Both the position numbers and the translations under genes were made by a program. Below are positions 14,851-25,652 of a DNA stretch of 64,000 nt, one piece after another; position 1 is the stretch's first letter, and every line of letters begins with the position of its first letter. The DNA is from Alnus glutinosa (lineage: Eukaryota; Streptophyta; Magnoliopsida; Fagales; Betulaceae), in the NCBI RefSeq assembly GCF_958979055.1, contig NC_084886.1, positions 42,706,654-42,770,653 of the forward strand, given 5' to 3'. The notes beneath the pieces were generated by a model. The model worked only from the letters and a program-made list of their open reading frames with translations. It had not been told where the DNA came from and searched no databases.

Positions 14851-15538
14851 TATTATATCGGCCTTAAAAAATGGGCTATTTTCAAGCAATTTGTCCTCTG
14901 ACAATGTACCGTGCATGTCTTGTAGGATTCGTTGCACTTCTACAATGCCAAAAAATCGAACATATGACAAATTTAACAAGCAAAATCAGGGCCAGTGTGT
15001 AAAGATTTTTCGGTTGTAACGAATGTTTATCTGGTATTATATGATTCAATAATTTTTTTTTTTTTCAATATCTCTTAAATTATTGTTTGTATAATAAAAC
15101 TTAAGCTTATGGAATAGCATCACATTAAATTATCACTCGTTTTAATTAGCAAAGGACACAAGATTCAACCGGGAAAAAGGAAAACCCGAAACAAATACCT
15201 CCCGTTTCTTATTCGGTACTAAAGCGGGACTCGGACAACTCCAGTCCCAACCGGAGCCTAACTTCCGAAGAAGCCAAACAGACCCTAAAGTATTTCCCTC
15301 CCTCTTAAACCCTGATACCATCTCGCAGTTCCACTTAAAGGCACCGGCGCCAAGGAGACCAAAGCGAAAACAACTAACATTGTACGGTTCTCAACCTCTT
15401 CCTCCTCCAACAATTAGGGTTTCCATCCATTTGCATGTATGTATACGAAACATGCGTGGGGTGTCTTTTTGGTCATGTTATTTGTTGTTGAACGAGATGT
15501 TTTTGTTTTGTTTTTTCTCAGAAGTCAGAACGATTACA

Positions 15539-15885
15539 ATGCGGACAGCAAGGCGGTGACTATTCGAACGAGAAAGTTCGTGACCAACAGGCTCCTGTCC
15601 AGGAAACAACTCGTGAGTTATAGCATACCATACTGATCTGTTTGGTTGCTGAGAAATAGTAGGGAATAAAATCCGGAACAAACAAAATTCATTATTTGGT
15701 TATCCGGGTCTCTCCGCAAATCATTTGGTATGGTTAAGGCGAAATCTTCGTTTTTCGGAAAAAACTTTTTCTTATTCGTGTTCAAACTTTTCGCCAACTA
15801 AATAGGTTATTACAGCTACAATTGTACTCTGTGTTTGACGCAGGTCATTGACGTTTTGCATCCTGGGAGGCCCAATGCGTCTAAG
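15539..15885 (+). pseudogene. RPS24: RPS24 (eS24) duplicated pseudogene
   Basis: Exon 1 (15539-15612) and exon 2 (15844-15885) of RPS24 are recognisable, with the intervening intron and its splice sites. This is therefore a DNA-level duplication, not a processed copy. One G is missing right after the ATG (ATGCGGAC versus ATGGCGGAC in the parent), which shifts the frame from codon 2. The exon 2 donor has changed from GTATGA to TTAGTT, and the sequence passes directly into parental intron-3 sequence, so exons 3-5 are absent. The upstream telo-box is also mutated. It cannot make eS24. Transcription is possible but would give only a short non-homologous peptide. Confidence 0.88.
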
Positions 15886-16584
15886 TTAGTTCGTAGATGG
15901 ATAGAACTAGATTATAATGATTTTGTTGTCAACCTCAATTAATTAACAGCGAGAATGACGTGAGAAAGTTTGAGCAGATTTAGAATTGTGCATATTTGAA
16001 AGAATCTAGGTGTGGTGCTGAGATGGTATAGTTATGTAATGTTAATATGGAGGTTATTCTTATAATCTGATTTGGAATCAGGCTTAAATGATTGAAATCA
16101 GGACACTTAATAGGGGGTTTATGAATTTAGTTGGGATACTTGGGTTTATTATGAGTAATCCCTAATTTATGTGCCTTTGATTTATTCGTAGCATATGCTC
16201 ATGCTTGTTATGTTTTGGTTAATTAAGTTAGAGTAATCTCTTGCTTGACGAGATTTTGATGAGATTGATCTTGCATTTGGTTAAGCTTAAGTTTAGTTAG
16301 TTGAGATACTCGTAAAAATTCTTGCAATTTGCTTGTGAGTAAGGTAAATAGTTGATTAATGGATCTGTGAAAATAATTTTTGTTTTGTGGAAGCGTCTCT
16401 TTTGCTTTGGAACCTCGTCCGTGTAATCGGCCCTTTCATAAATTGTACTATTTATTATTTTTCATTTGATTATATGTGAAAACTCACAAACATAGAAAGC
16501 GTTTTTTTCTTATGCCTGTAGTATTTGGTCTATGTGGCCTTGATGATTTATAGTCTATAATATATGATGGTTGTTTAATGTTTT

Positions 16585-16690
16585 TATGAAAAGCCCAAAG
16601 GCTAATTCAATCGGCTGTGGACCATGCTTCATAAAGTGAAGATAACTAGTCCCCTTGGGGCCAAAAAATTACTTATTAAAAAAAAAAAAA
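16585..16690 (+). mobile_element. SINE-like insertion (second copy at 23165)
   Basis: A degenerate 'gcccaaaggctaattcaatc' head resembles the head of the 23165 element. The unit ends CCCCTTGGGGCCAAAAAATT followed by 'acttatt' and a poly-A run. The shared CAAAAAATTACTTAT-An 3' end links the two copies. It is absent from the parental RPS24 intron, so it inserted after the duplication. Confidence 0.5.
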
Positions 16691-17554
16691 GAAAAAAAAG
16701 AAAAGAAGAAGAAGCTTGAAATATGAAAGCTTTGGATGCACATAGAGCTGTAAGTAGTATTAATTGAAGACTTCCCATTGGCTGCCTTGTAAGAAAGGTG
16801 TGGAGGATGTGCTCGTGGATTCAAGACCTATTGGCTGCCTTTGTAACTTCCAATAAAAAAAAAAAAAAATTTGGTTGATGCTCTATGAATTAAATATTGA
16901 TGTAAGACTACCAATCAAAAAAAATTAGACATTGATGCAAGACTAGTCTCTTAATGAAGGGATATTGCTTTCAGATATTTTCTGCTTGTGTATTTTTTTT
17001 TTTTCCTTTTTAGGCATGGCACTAGATAGGGCCAAGCTGCATAAATGAATCATACAATCGTTTCCAATTGGTTGAGTTGAGTTGAACTTTTTTGTTCTAG
17101 AATACTTGTTTAGAAAATGATGATTTGATGAAGAACTTGTTGTTAGAAACTCCTTTTATCTATCTTTCAAGGTGTTGGTATGATGTGGCTAGGACTGGTG
17201 AATGGTAAAATTGACAGTAGGGTGAATATAAGTATAAGCAACTTTTTCTTCAATCTAGTATTTTTGTACTCTGATACCGATTTGGAAAATGCTACTGATT
17301 CTCTTGGCATTTAGATATAGTCTCCGCGAGTTACCCCCATTTGTCATGGCATTGGGAGATTAAGCATAGGAGTGCTTATGCCGGTTTAAGAGTTTCCTCC
17401 TGCTCTTTTTCCAGGTTGGGTTTGAAAGGGGAGGGGGTGTTCGGGAGGTAGTAATAGGTTGGACTAATCAACAAGGAATTATCACATGCCATGTGTTTGT
17501 CCCTAAAGAAATAAATAAAAGAATGGGCTCATTTATGGCCTTTACCTTTATGTA

Positions 17555-17668
17555 AGAGTAATGCTAGACATACAAATCTTTTACAACTTTCTGACACGTG
17601 TCAGTATTTGATTGGAGCCACGTCTGCCATTACAAAAAAATGTAACACCCTGTCAACAAGTTGTAACA
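17555..17668. mobile_element. Short MITE inserted in the duplicated segment
   Basis: The parental sequence reads 'ttatgtaatttgctaaggag'. The copy has about 114 extra bases between 'ttatgtaa' and 'gctaaggag'. The insert begins GAGTAATGCTAGACATAC, the same head as the 5358 element, and contains ACACGTGTCAG. The empty site in the parent defines the insert well. Confidence 0.6.
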
Positions 17669-17929
17669 GAGCTAAGGAGCTTTGCTTATGAATAATGAGC
17701 TATATGCAGAGCACATTATCCATATGCAATTGAAGGGTCCTTTTGTACAGTGACTAAGTTTCATGCTGGTTGCCAAATGTTGTAACCCCCCTCCTTTGGG
17801 CTAGCGATAGACTACATAAAATTTTGGGCACCAAGTACTGCACAAGAGAAGTTGAGATGGATGAATGGGAATGTTAGGAAAGATAAGAACTTAGAATGCT
17901 GGGTTGTATAGAAGCCACATATTTGATAT

Positions 17930-18345
17930 TCCTAAGATAAATGTAGCTGAAGTGAGAATGTTGAGATGGATAGGTGGGGATATTTGAAAAGATAAGATAA
18001 GGAATGAGGCCGTTTGTTTAAAGGTAAGGGCGGCTCCTATTGAGAGAGCAAATGAGAAAAGATCACTTAAGACGGTTTGATTATGTGCAATGGATACTGA
18101 TCCATGCACTAGCAGGAAGGATTTATTTGAATTCAGTTGAGGGAGTGAGAAGAAAAAGAGGGAGATTTACCGTAACATGGATAGAAATAGGGAAGAAGGA
18201 TATGTTAATTAGAAAAGCGAAAAGAGTACTTTTTTAGATAGGATATAATCACGGAAAAAGATGTATGATGCCAATCCATATTAGTTGATAAGGATCTATA
18301 GCCAACCTAATCTAATTGAGAATAAGACTTAATTGAGTTGAGTTG
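17930..18345 (+). mobile_element. RTE-type LINE tail, copy in the duplicated segment
   Basis: This matches the 11492-11912 fragment and encodes overlapping C-terminal RTE-like pieces (VRMLRWIGGD, LRRFDYVQWI, VRRKRGRFTVTWIEIGKKDM). It ends in the same TTGAGTTGAGTTG tail and was carried along in the duplication. It has no intact open frame. Confidence 0.6.
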
Positions 18346-18367
18346 TTCATTTGCAATTGTAAAACCA

Positions 18368-20734
18368 AGGCTGCCATATCACACCACTGTGGCGGCAGCA
18401 CTATTTCTATTTTTTTTTTTTTTCATTTTTCTTTTATTTTATAAAAATATTTTTAATTTTTACAAAACACTCTTCCAAAATTTTACCAAATCAAATTTTC
18501 TCAAATGTGACCCCAACCAAATCAATTATCAACTTTTACCTTTTTCAAAACCCAAAACACTTCTCAAAATTTATAATATTTTTTCAAATGTTTCATTAAA
18601 ACAAACTTTTATAATTTTTTTTTTTCAGATTTTTCATAAAAATCATTAGTTACTTATTTTTCTGCTTACTAATTTGCGAATAAGAAAAATGTCAATGTGT
18701 TTAGTTTCATTAACTCACCACTTTTTATCCCTTTTTTTTTTTTCTAAGTTTAACAATCTTTATCGATTTTTCTATTGTTACATATTTGAACTACTTTTTT
18801 ATTAATAATTAAATATTTTAATCATATTTCTTATATTGAGTTTAAAAATAGAAGAATAAGCTTAAATAAATTTTTAGAGTATAATTTATTGGATTAAGAG
18901 TAATTGTATATGTCCATAAAAGATACTTAATTCAATTTTGGTATGAATATTTTTTGTTTATTTGAGTAAAATATTATTCTATAATATTTTTTGGTATAAA
19001 TATCTGCTCTGTCTCTCTACAACTTTTTCCTCCTGAAAATATGACCGGGACATAAAAACTTCTGTGAAAAGGTATGTTACATACTTTTTTCTTTGCTTTC
19101 TGCTCCCTCCATTGATGGTTCTCGTAAGTTTCTTGTGAAGATTTGACCAAGAATCGATCTGTTTTTTATGGTTCTCATAAGTATTATTGGACCTGATTGT
19201 TTTGGCTTTGTATATTTGATCTGTTTGCTTTTGGAGAAAATGCAAGGAGAGGTTCACTATGATGGGGGTACTTTTTTTTTATTTTTTTTCGCTTCTAGAA
19301 AGAATGAAATGCATTGGGGACCATCCTTTTGTTGCGGCATGCTCCTCATAGTAGTCTTAGCCTTGGAAACATACCGAGGAATAGAAAGGGGGGGGGGGGG
19401 GGGGGGGGGCGTGATCGGTTGGTTCAAATATCTGTTTTTGAAACACGGAAAAAAATCATTGGCTTATCGAATTTCATGATGTTTACCGACAGACTAATTA
19501 AGATCTAAACTAAAAAAAATTCTATTTTGAGGAGGTGGGGTAAGAACTTGGAGAAGGCACAAGACTCTCCAGTTTATGGCTCTGCTTCTATATGGTTCTA
19601 GTTGTTGCTTCATTTGGAACTTTACCCTTCAAAGGTCCTAAGGTCATTCAACTAGGTTTCTAAGTCACTCGAGCTCCACTTGTTTGGTTTATTTTAGTTA
19701 AGCTCGTGCCTTGTTCGAACAGCCTTCCAGAGCCTACCTATAATTTTATCGAGTTGAATTCAAACAAGCAAAACTTGGCTCGATTAAAGCCCTAGGTTTG
19801 TGGCATGCTCTGTTTTGCTTTCTCATCATATTGTAATGGGCATGCTGCTTTGTTGGATTTTGCCTTATTTTTAAAAGATATAGGGTGTGTGTTTTGTTTT
19901 GTATCATAGAGCAAACTGGTGTGCAATGCATTGTTGTTGATGAGCATCTTCAAGTGAGATTATTGTGAACAGCTTTGAATATCAAACTATAGAATTTTAA
20001 CTAATGTAAAAATTGATGAATTAGAGCGATGAGATAGTGTTTGCCTTGCATTTGAGTGTTAATTTGTTACAAAGAATTTCTTCTATTTGTTTGTCCTTGG
20101 AAAGCAGAAAATTGAGAACCCTACTGTTTTGATTCATTCACCTTTAGAAACTCTCATTAGATATAGGTAATGGAGGATAAGCAATCCTACATATTCACTT
20201 TGCATTTGAGGACCAAGTTCTTATCTATAAAAACTTCCAAATCAAATGGACGATTCTTGAGGTGATTGGCAAGCCAATGCTGGAGCAGTAGATTCTATTG
20301 TAATGTAAAACAAATGATAACATGTAACGAGTTGTGTACAGACAGTAATAGTTGGTAGCAAGGACCTTAGTGGAATTAAATAATTTATTCTTTAAGACTC
20401 TTTCTTTGGGCTGCTGCCTCAGATTGTAGTTTTTTGAATTTTCATGCTTTTTTAGATCTCTTCTGCGCTACTTGTTAAGCTTCTCTCTTGTATATTTTCT
20501 ATGTACTTGGGTTGCTCCTTTGCTCTTTTTATTGAATTTGTGATTACTTATTAAAAAATAATAATTAGTTGGTAGCAAGGATGATTTTATATTTTGGATT
20601 TAAATGAAAATGTGTAGTAGCTATTGGATTATGTTGTGGACTTTTAGCTTTTAAATGGCTCTATGACAATCCTTGTTAGGTTTTTAGTGTTGGTAATTTC
20701 TATGTCAAAACATGTTTTGTTGTAAGCATTAGGT
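18368..20734. other. Intergenic sequence with a 22-bp G run and an L1-like tail
   Basis: No gene is supported. Two items stand out. One is an uninterrupted run of 22 G at 19388-19409. The other is a stretch at about 20455-20565 (CTTGTATATTTTCTATGTAC, then GATTACTTATTAAAAAATAA) that resembles the 3' tail of plant L1 LINEs, like the ones at 49060-49160 and 54330. Open frames around 19168-19500 are produced by the G run and lack domain motifs. Confidence 0.5.
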
Positions 20735-21560
20735 TTGTGTCGGGAACGAAATGCGGTTCATGAGAAGTCAAAAACTGAAGATGGAGTAAGCTCTGTAGAT
20801 GCTGGATCGACCGAGCATGTGCAGCAAGTTCCATACTAAAACCCAAGAGGCTCAGTAGATGCTCGATCAACCGAGGTGCTGATATTGCATAAAATTTGTG
20901 AAACCCTAAGTGCTTGATCGATCGATCTTATGCCTCGGTCAACCAAGACCAGCCACTGAGTTTTTTAAATTAGATCGACTTTGACCTAAAACCTGGTTTT
21001 TTTCCTCTCTATATAAGCATCTCATGTCACAACTTTTCTAGACCTAGAGGTGCAGTTTCTCAGTTTTTTTGGAGAGTTTTACTCTTGTTCTTGAGCCTAA
21101 ATAGATCAAAACCTTCTCCTAGTTTTTTCTTTGCCATTCAAACAACAGAAAAGCCTACAACCATCAAAATTCTGGTTTGAACGGACGAGGTTCGTCTGTG
21201 AATGTGATGCATATAGAAAAACACCAAAGGTTCTAAAGCCACTGCAATGGGATGTGAGTGTGTTGCCAGTGTTACAAGATTGGATCTTCGAAGTTATAAA
21301 GGTTTTGTAAGTAGAACAATCTATAGCGTCAATCTTTTATGGTGGATGCTTTTGGGGTTGGTTGGCCCTCAAAGTGGTTTTAATTTTGAAAAGTTCTTCA
21401 AAAGATTTATACTTCGTTACCAAAATCTCTATATTGATTTCTTTTATACTTGTTTTGATTTTGTTAATTATAATTGTGGTGATTGGATTGATAATTGTAT
21501 TGTTTTGTAAACTAGTTAATAACAATTTGGGGTCCATATCCGAATTTTCAATCTCTTTAG
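20735..21560. mobile_element. Probable LTR-retrotransposon remnant
   Basis: The stretch has the character of a Copia-type LTR and flank. It contains repeated GCTCGATCAACCGAGG/GATCGACCGAGC words, a 'ctctatataagcatctcatg' TATA-like segment at about 21007 and downstream T-rich leader sequence. No protein domain is visible and LTR ends could not be placed, so the class is a guess. It lies just upstream of the UTP5-like gene. Confidence 0.35.
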
Positions 21561-21680
21561 TTCTTTAGCAATTGAAACTGCTCATCACTTCTTATCCCAA
21601 CCCATTCAAATTTCTTGCAGAAGGACTTCCAAAAAGCAATCTCGTTTCTGCTTCGTCTACCAACTGATCCAAGGCTTCCA

Positions 21681-24043
21681 ATGAAGAAGAAGAAAAGTAA
21701 GCCCTCACTCTTCCTCTCTAATCTCTCCACAAAATCATGTTCATAGAAAGACAACAGCTATTTTGATACATTAGTTCTCAAAACACTGTTGTTTCATTTG
21801 ACGCACCCGGTTTTGCACAGGTCATAGAGAGGCAGTGGATGGAATCCTTGTGAAGGCGGAGGACCAGAATGAGCCCACCATTGGAGAGAAGCTCGCAAGT
21901 CTGGATCCGATACAGAATGATAAGTCTAAGAGCGATGATTCCAAGATTGATGATGCCAAGAGCAGTGAGAAACAACTGGAGTCTTCTTCTCAGCTTGTGC
22001 AGCCTCCGACTGCGGACTCGGTTCAGGTGTTGCTCAGGCAGGCGTTACGCGCCGATGATCGTACGCTTTTGTTGGATTGCTTGTACAACCGAGACGAGAA
22101 GGTCGGTTTTAGCTTTTAGCTTTCTAGGGTTGTGTTCATGGTCAAGTAAGCAAGAGTTCAGATTTAAATTGTCTTGTGTTTTGTGCATGTGGTTCTGCTT
22201 TGCAGGTTATTGCGAAGTCCGTTGCATTGTTGAATCTGGCGGATGTTCTCAGGCTTTTGCAGTCTCTGGTATCGATTATTCAGTTGAGGTAAAACATTTT
22301 CTGCAGTCTAATTAGGGAGTGTATTTGTGTCTAGTTAATATGAATGTGATAAATTTGTTAAGCCAATTTAGGTGGTGTCTACCAATTATATCAGTTGTTT
22401 TATAAGAATATGCAAGTAAATTAGACCTTCTGAGGTCCTACCTGCATCACTATTCTAATTTATTAAAACCACATATATTTGATGACCTTAAGAACCTGAA
22501 GACAACATAGATATTCACTTGAAGGGAATCCCGTGGCTCTTGATTTATGTTGGTTTCCCCCTTTTCTGTCTTGCTGGTGTTCTAGAATTGCAGTCCATCC
22601 TTGTGTTAAACTTCTATATGATATTGAGCTCAATTGAATTTGTTGTATTTTCATCCCAGAGGTGCGATTTTGGCATGTGCGCTGCCATGGCTAAAAAGTG
22701 TACTTCTTCAACATGCAAGTGGAATAATTTCCCAGGAATCGTCTTTACTTGCCCTGAATTCTTTATTTCAGGTTAGAAATGGTTACTTCATTGTGGAAAT
22801 ATTTTAGGTAAGCCTACCACAAAAGACGCATAAAATGTTGATTCCATGTTGGGATGGTTTCTGTTTACTTTCTGTGGTAGAAGTTGTTTGGGTTGATGGA
22901 TACGGAATTGTCTTTAACTTATTTTTCTTAAATATATATGACTTCATCATATTGAGGATTTCATCAAGTGACAAGATCTACATATTTCCATTAGTAGTGG
23001 GCTAATTAGCACCAATAATTCAGCACGAGAGCTTGTCATTATGCATCTAAGACGATTTTTAATACTTCGCGTTGAATATTTCAAAAATGTGTCTGCAATT
23101 TGAAATTCACATTTTCTTGACTGTGGAAATGACTAGCTTTTTCTTGATATCTAATATTTATATATCCCATGGGGTAGCTCAACCGGCTAGGAATCACGCA
23201 TTATGAATGAGAGATTATTAGTTTGAATTTTCCTTTCTCCTTCCCTTGGGAACAAAAAATTACTTATAAAAAAAAAAAAAATTGAATACTCATTTCCAAG
23301 AAAGAAGAGAAATATGATGACTGCTAATAACATAAGAAGCTTCGTGAAAAATGTTTTGACTTATATACTAGTTAAGTAGTTTTGCATGATTAAATTGTCG
23401 ATGCGATATGAATTATATAATTTTTAACATTTTTTTATATATATATATTTTATCTATCAATGGACCTGTATTCTATCGTATTTTGTCCTCATCCTATAGC
23501 CATATGCATGCTTCTCAGATTGTTGGTTTTGCTGTTGCTTTTGTTTGTAAGGTGAAAAACTAAACAATGGATGGTATCACAGTATATTATAAGAAACCCT
23601 AACACGCCCGTTTGAATTCCTCCCATCTATGCTATCATTACAATGATTATTATGATTTAAGTTTAATATCTTATGTAGCCCTTGTACTATATCGTGCAGC
23701 TAATCGAGTCTAGAGTTTCAACTTTTGAATCAACTATCCAAGTATCCAGTTGCTTGGACATCCTTTACACAGGGGTGAGCCTCTGGCTGGTAAATTTGCG
23801 GTCTGGAGTTATGGAAGAGTCGAGTTTTATTTATGCGAAACTTTTGTGCAGGTTGTGGATGACGAGGCAGACAAAAATACTTCAACCGTGCCAGTAATCT
23901 ACGAGGACAAGGATGGAAGTGATGAAGAGATATCTGGAGATGCCATGGAAACTGATGGCGAAGATGGCAAAGATGAGCAAGCGTCAGATGATGAATTTGA
24001 TGGTGTTAGTGACACTGAAGGAAGTGACGACATCATCGATTGA
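21681..24043 (+). CDS. WDR43/UTP5-like protein lacking the WD40 half (Utp12 domain only)
   Basis: Six exons join in phase: 21681-21696, 21821-22101, 22206-22288, 22660-22771, 23700-23774 and 23852-24043, giving 252 residues with no internal stop. The sequence (HREAVDG, NEPTIGEKLASLDP, ADSVQVLLRQALRADDRTLL, LLDCLYNRDEKVIAKSVALL, RGAILACALPWLKSVLLQHA, LIESRVSTFESTIQVSSCLD) matches the C-terminal Utp12 domain of plant WDR43/UTP5, an SSU processome (t-UTP) factor for 18S rRNA synthesis. It ends in an acidic Asp/Glu tail. Full-length family members are far longer and begin with WD40 repeats, and none are visible upstream. The first exon could extend back in frame to an acceptor at 21620. It may be a truncated duplicate that is still expressed, or a recent pseudogene. 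Intron 4 holds a SINE. Confidence 0.75.
23165..23285 (+). mobile_element. tRNA-derived SINE in an intron of the UTP5-like gene
   Basis: The head GGGTAGCTCAACCGGCTAGG resembles a tRNA A box. The following 'gagattattagtttgaatttt' resembles a B box (GTTCGAAT-like). The unit closes with CAAAAAATTACTTATAAAAA and a poly-A run ending near 23281. This head-to-tail order is that of a plant tRNA-derived SINE. A weaker copy with the same 3' tail is at 16585. Confidence 0.65.
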
Positions 24044-24129
24044 TGCAATTTGAGTTGTACTCGAGAATTTTGGGCAAAATATGTACTTGGATTGTAATAG
24101 TCTTGGATATGGAAGTCATATATTTTATT

Positions 24130-24731
24130 GAAAAATACTATTTATTATATTCATCATACGACTGTTATACAACTGAAATGATGTGGCAGTAAAAATTAGT
24201 TAGCTAAAAGCCTATATATATACATAGTAATTACTGCATAGTGCTGGTGTTTAGTTTGCGAGAGTTGGATTTAGCTTCTAGGTGTCCAAAGTTTTGGTAG
24301 ATTGTACTCTGGTTTAAGAAAGTTGAGTTCGAATGATCTCCGATGTCAAAGGGAATGAGCAAATCGTAGTATGTTTTTGTTTGCATATACTCCATTTTTG
24401 CAGTTCCGTAACAGCAGTTTCAACAAAGGATTTCTGAGAAGTTGTGAAGGTAGGGATGAAAGATCAAAATTAGGGCTTCGTTTGTGGTATAAAATGGTTT
24501 CTCTTAGAAAATGTTTTAAGCAAAAATCATTTTTCAGGAAAATAATTTCAGTTAGAATACATTTTGGCGTTTGATCAAAAGTTGATTTTACTGCCACATC
24601 ATCAAAAGTTGATTTTAGTGGCCACATCAGGAAAATAATTTCAGTTAAATACATTTTGGCGTTTGATCAAGAGTTGATTTTACTGCCACATCATTAACAG
24701 TTATACGTGAATCTACTAAATAGAATTACTC
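24130..24731. mobile_element. MITE immediately 3' of the UTP5-like gene
   Basis: The left arm (24130-24200, ending ATGATGTGGCAGTAAAAAT) and the right arm (about 24672-24731, starting ATTTTACTGCCACATCAT) are inverted over about 60 bp. The heptamer TTTTATT lies on both sides (24123-24129 and 24732-24738) and could be part of the target duplication. The interior contains a two-copy 93-bp repeat. It begins 86 bp after the stop codon, so it may supply the gene's 3' end. Confidence 0.6.
24535..24700. repeat. Two-copy 93-bp tandem repeat inside the MITE
   Basis: A unit beginning CAGGAAAATAATTTCAGTTA and containing CATTTTGGCGTTTGATCAA then GATTTTACTGCCACATCA is repeated from 24628. An extra partial 'atcaaaagttgattttagtgg' lies between the copies. 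It arose within the element and has no coding meaning. Confidence 0.7.
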
Positions 24732-24738
24732 TTTTATT

Positions 24739-25652
24739 TGTCCAAAATGTCATCGCATAAGAAAAGCAAAGGAAAAACTACGGTAACCAAATCCCAATGA
24801 CAGGATGACAGTAAGTTCTAAACTCATATGGGAAAATACCCTTTTGCAAATGGAGTTAGAACCCATCAAAGATAGAACGACACCTAAAAGCAATTAGCCT
24901 AGAGGAGAAACTAGGAACGTTAATTGCAATTGGGTCTGTAATAATGGAATATAAGAATTCTTTATAAATCCTTCATATTTTGACATATAATCCAAAACCC
25001 AAGGCTCAATTCATAAAATGCAAAAGTTAGTGACGTTAGTCCAGCCCATAAACTATCCCCTGACCCTTACATAACCTGCTAATCGGACTTAAACCAATAG
25101 GAATGAATTACCAAGTAGTTCGTTTACAAGGTCAACGGTCAAGTACATGCTATCACAATTAACAGTAATATTTTTCACAAATTAAACTGTTCACGACAAT
25201 AAAAATGACAAAAAAATAATAATAAATAATAAATCTATAGCTTTTCAAGTAACTTGTTTAGCTCTCAAAGTATAAAATTATGTTCATCTAAAAAGATTGC
25301 TTAGAAGTTAGAACAAAGGAAGAAAGAATGACTACACCTATATCTGGCTTTAAAAATGAAGGTTAAAAAAACTAACTAGTGCACTTATACTGATTAATTT
25401 GAATAAAAGAAAATGGGAGACATTAGAACTTGCAGTTTTTCAAATCATGTTTTGCGGCAAAAAAAATGCTGAAAATGCTTTCAGTCGAAACACGCAGGAA
25501 CAATATTCCACAATGGAAGAACATATCTTTTACATTGCCAATAAAGATGCCAAAATTCAACTTGGAAACTACAGTAGAAATGCAACCTCTTCAAATTCTT
25601 TGTAGGGCTCTTTAAACAGTCTCTGAGTGCAAGTTCATTTTAAGTTTCAATT
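24739..25652. other. Spacer and 3' UTR side of SNRNP40
   Basis: This lies between the MITE and the SNRNP40 stop codon (minus strand). The part nearest 25652 is the expected 3' UTR of that gene. No further gene is supported. Short open frames around 25400-25610 lack homology features and oppose the UTR. Confidence 0.45.

Larger units (their letters stand above)
15174..18367 (+). repeat. Decayed segmental duplication of the RPS24 5' region and intron
   Basis: Blocks of this stretch match 9751-11935 in the same order and orientation. They are the promoter and leader, exons 1 and 2, intron-3 sequence (AATGACATGAGAAAGTTTGA versus AATGACGTGAGAAAGTTTGA near 15955), the 'gctttggatgcacatagagc' block (16727), the 'aagaaataaataa' block (17505) and the RTE tail. 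About 430 bp of the parent including exon 3 is missing. The copy contains later insertions, including a SINE-like unit at 16585-16690 and a short MITE at 17555-17668. Confidence 0.8.

Noticed and set aside
15539..15885. Second functional RPS24 gene
   Set aside because: The frame is shifted at codon 2, the exon 2 donor is lost and exons 3-5 are absent.
18338..18649. Phe-rich 103-codon frame
   Set aside because: It is formed by T-rich spacer, with no homology, no codon pattern and no neighbouring exons.
19168..19508. Two overlapping frames with poly-Gly through the G run
   Set aside because: The glycine tract comes from the 22-base G run, and no family motif or splice site supports a gene.
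23165..23240. Functional tRNA gene
   Set aside because: Only A- and B-box-like words are present. It does not fold into a cloverleaf that I can defend, and it ends in poly-A, so it fits a SINE.
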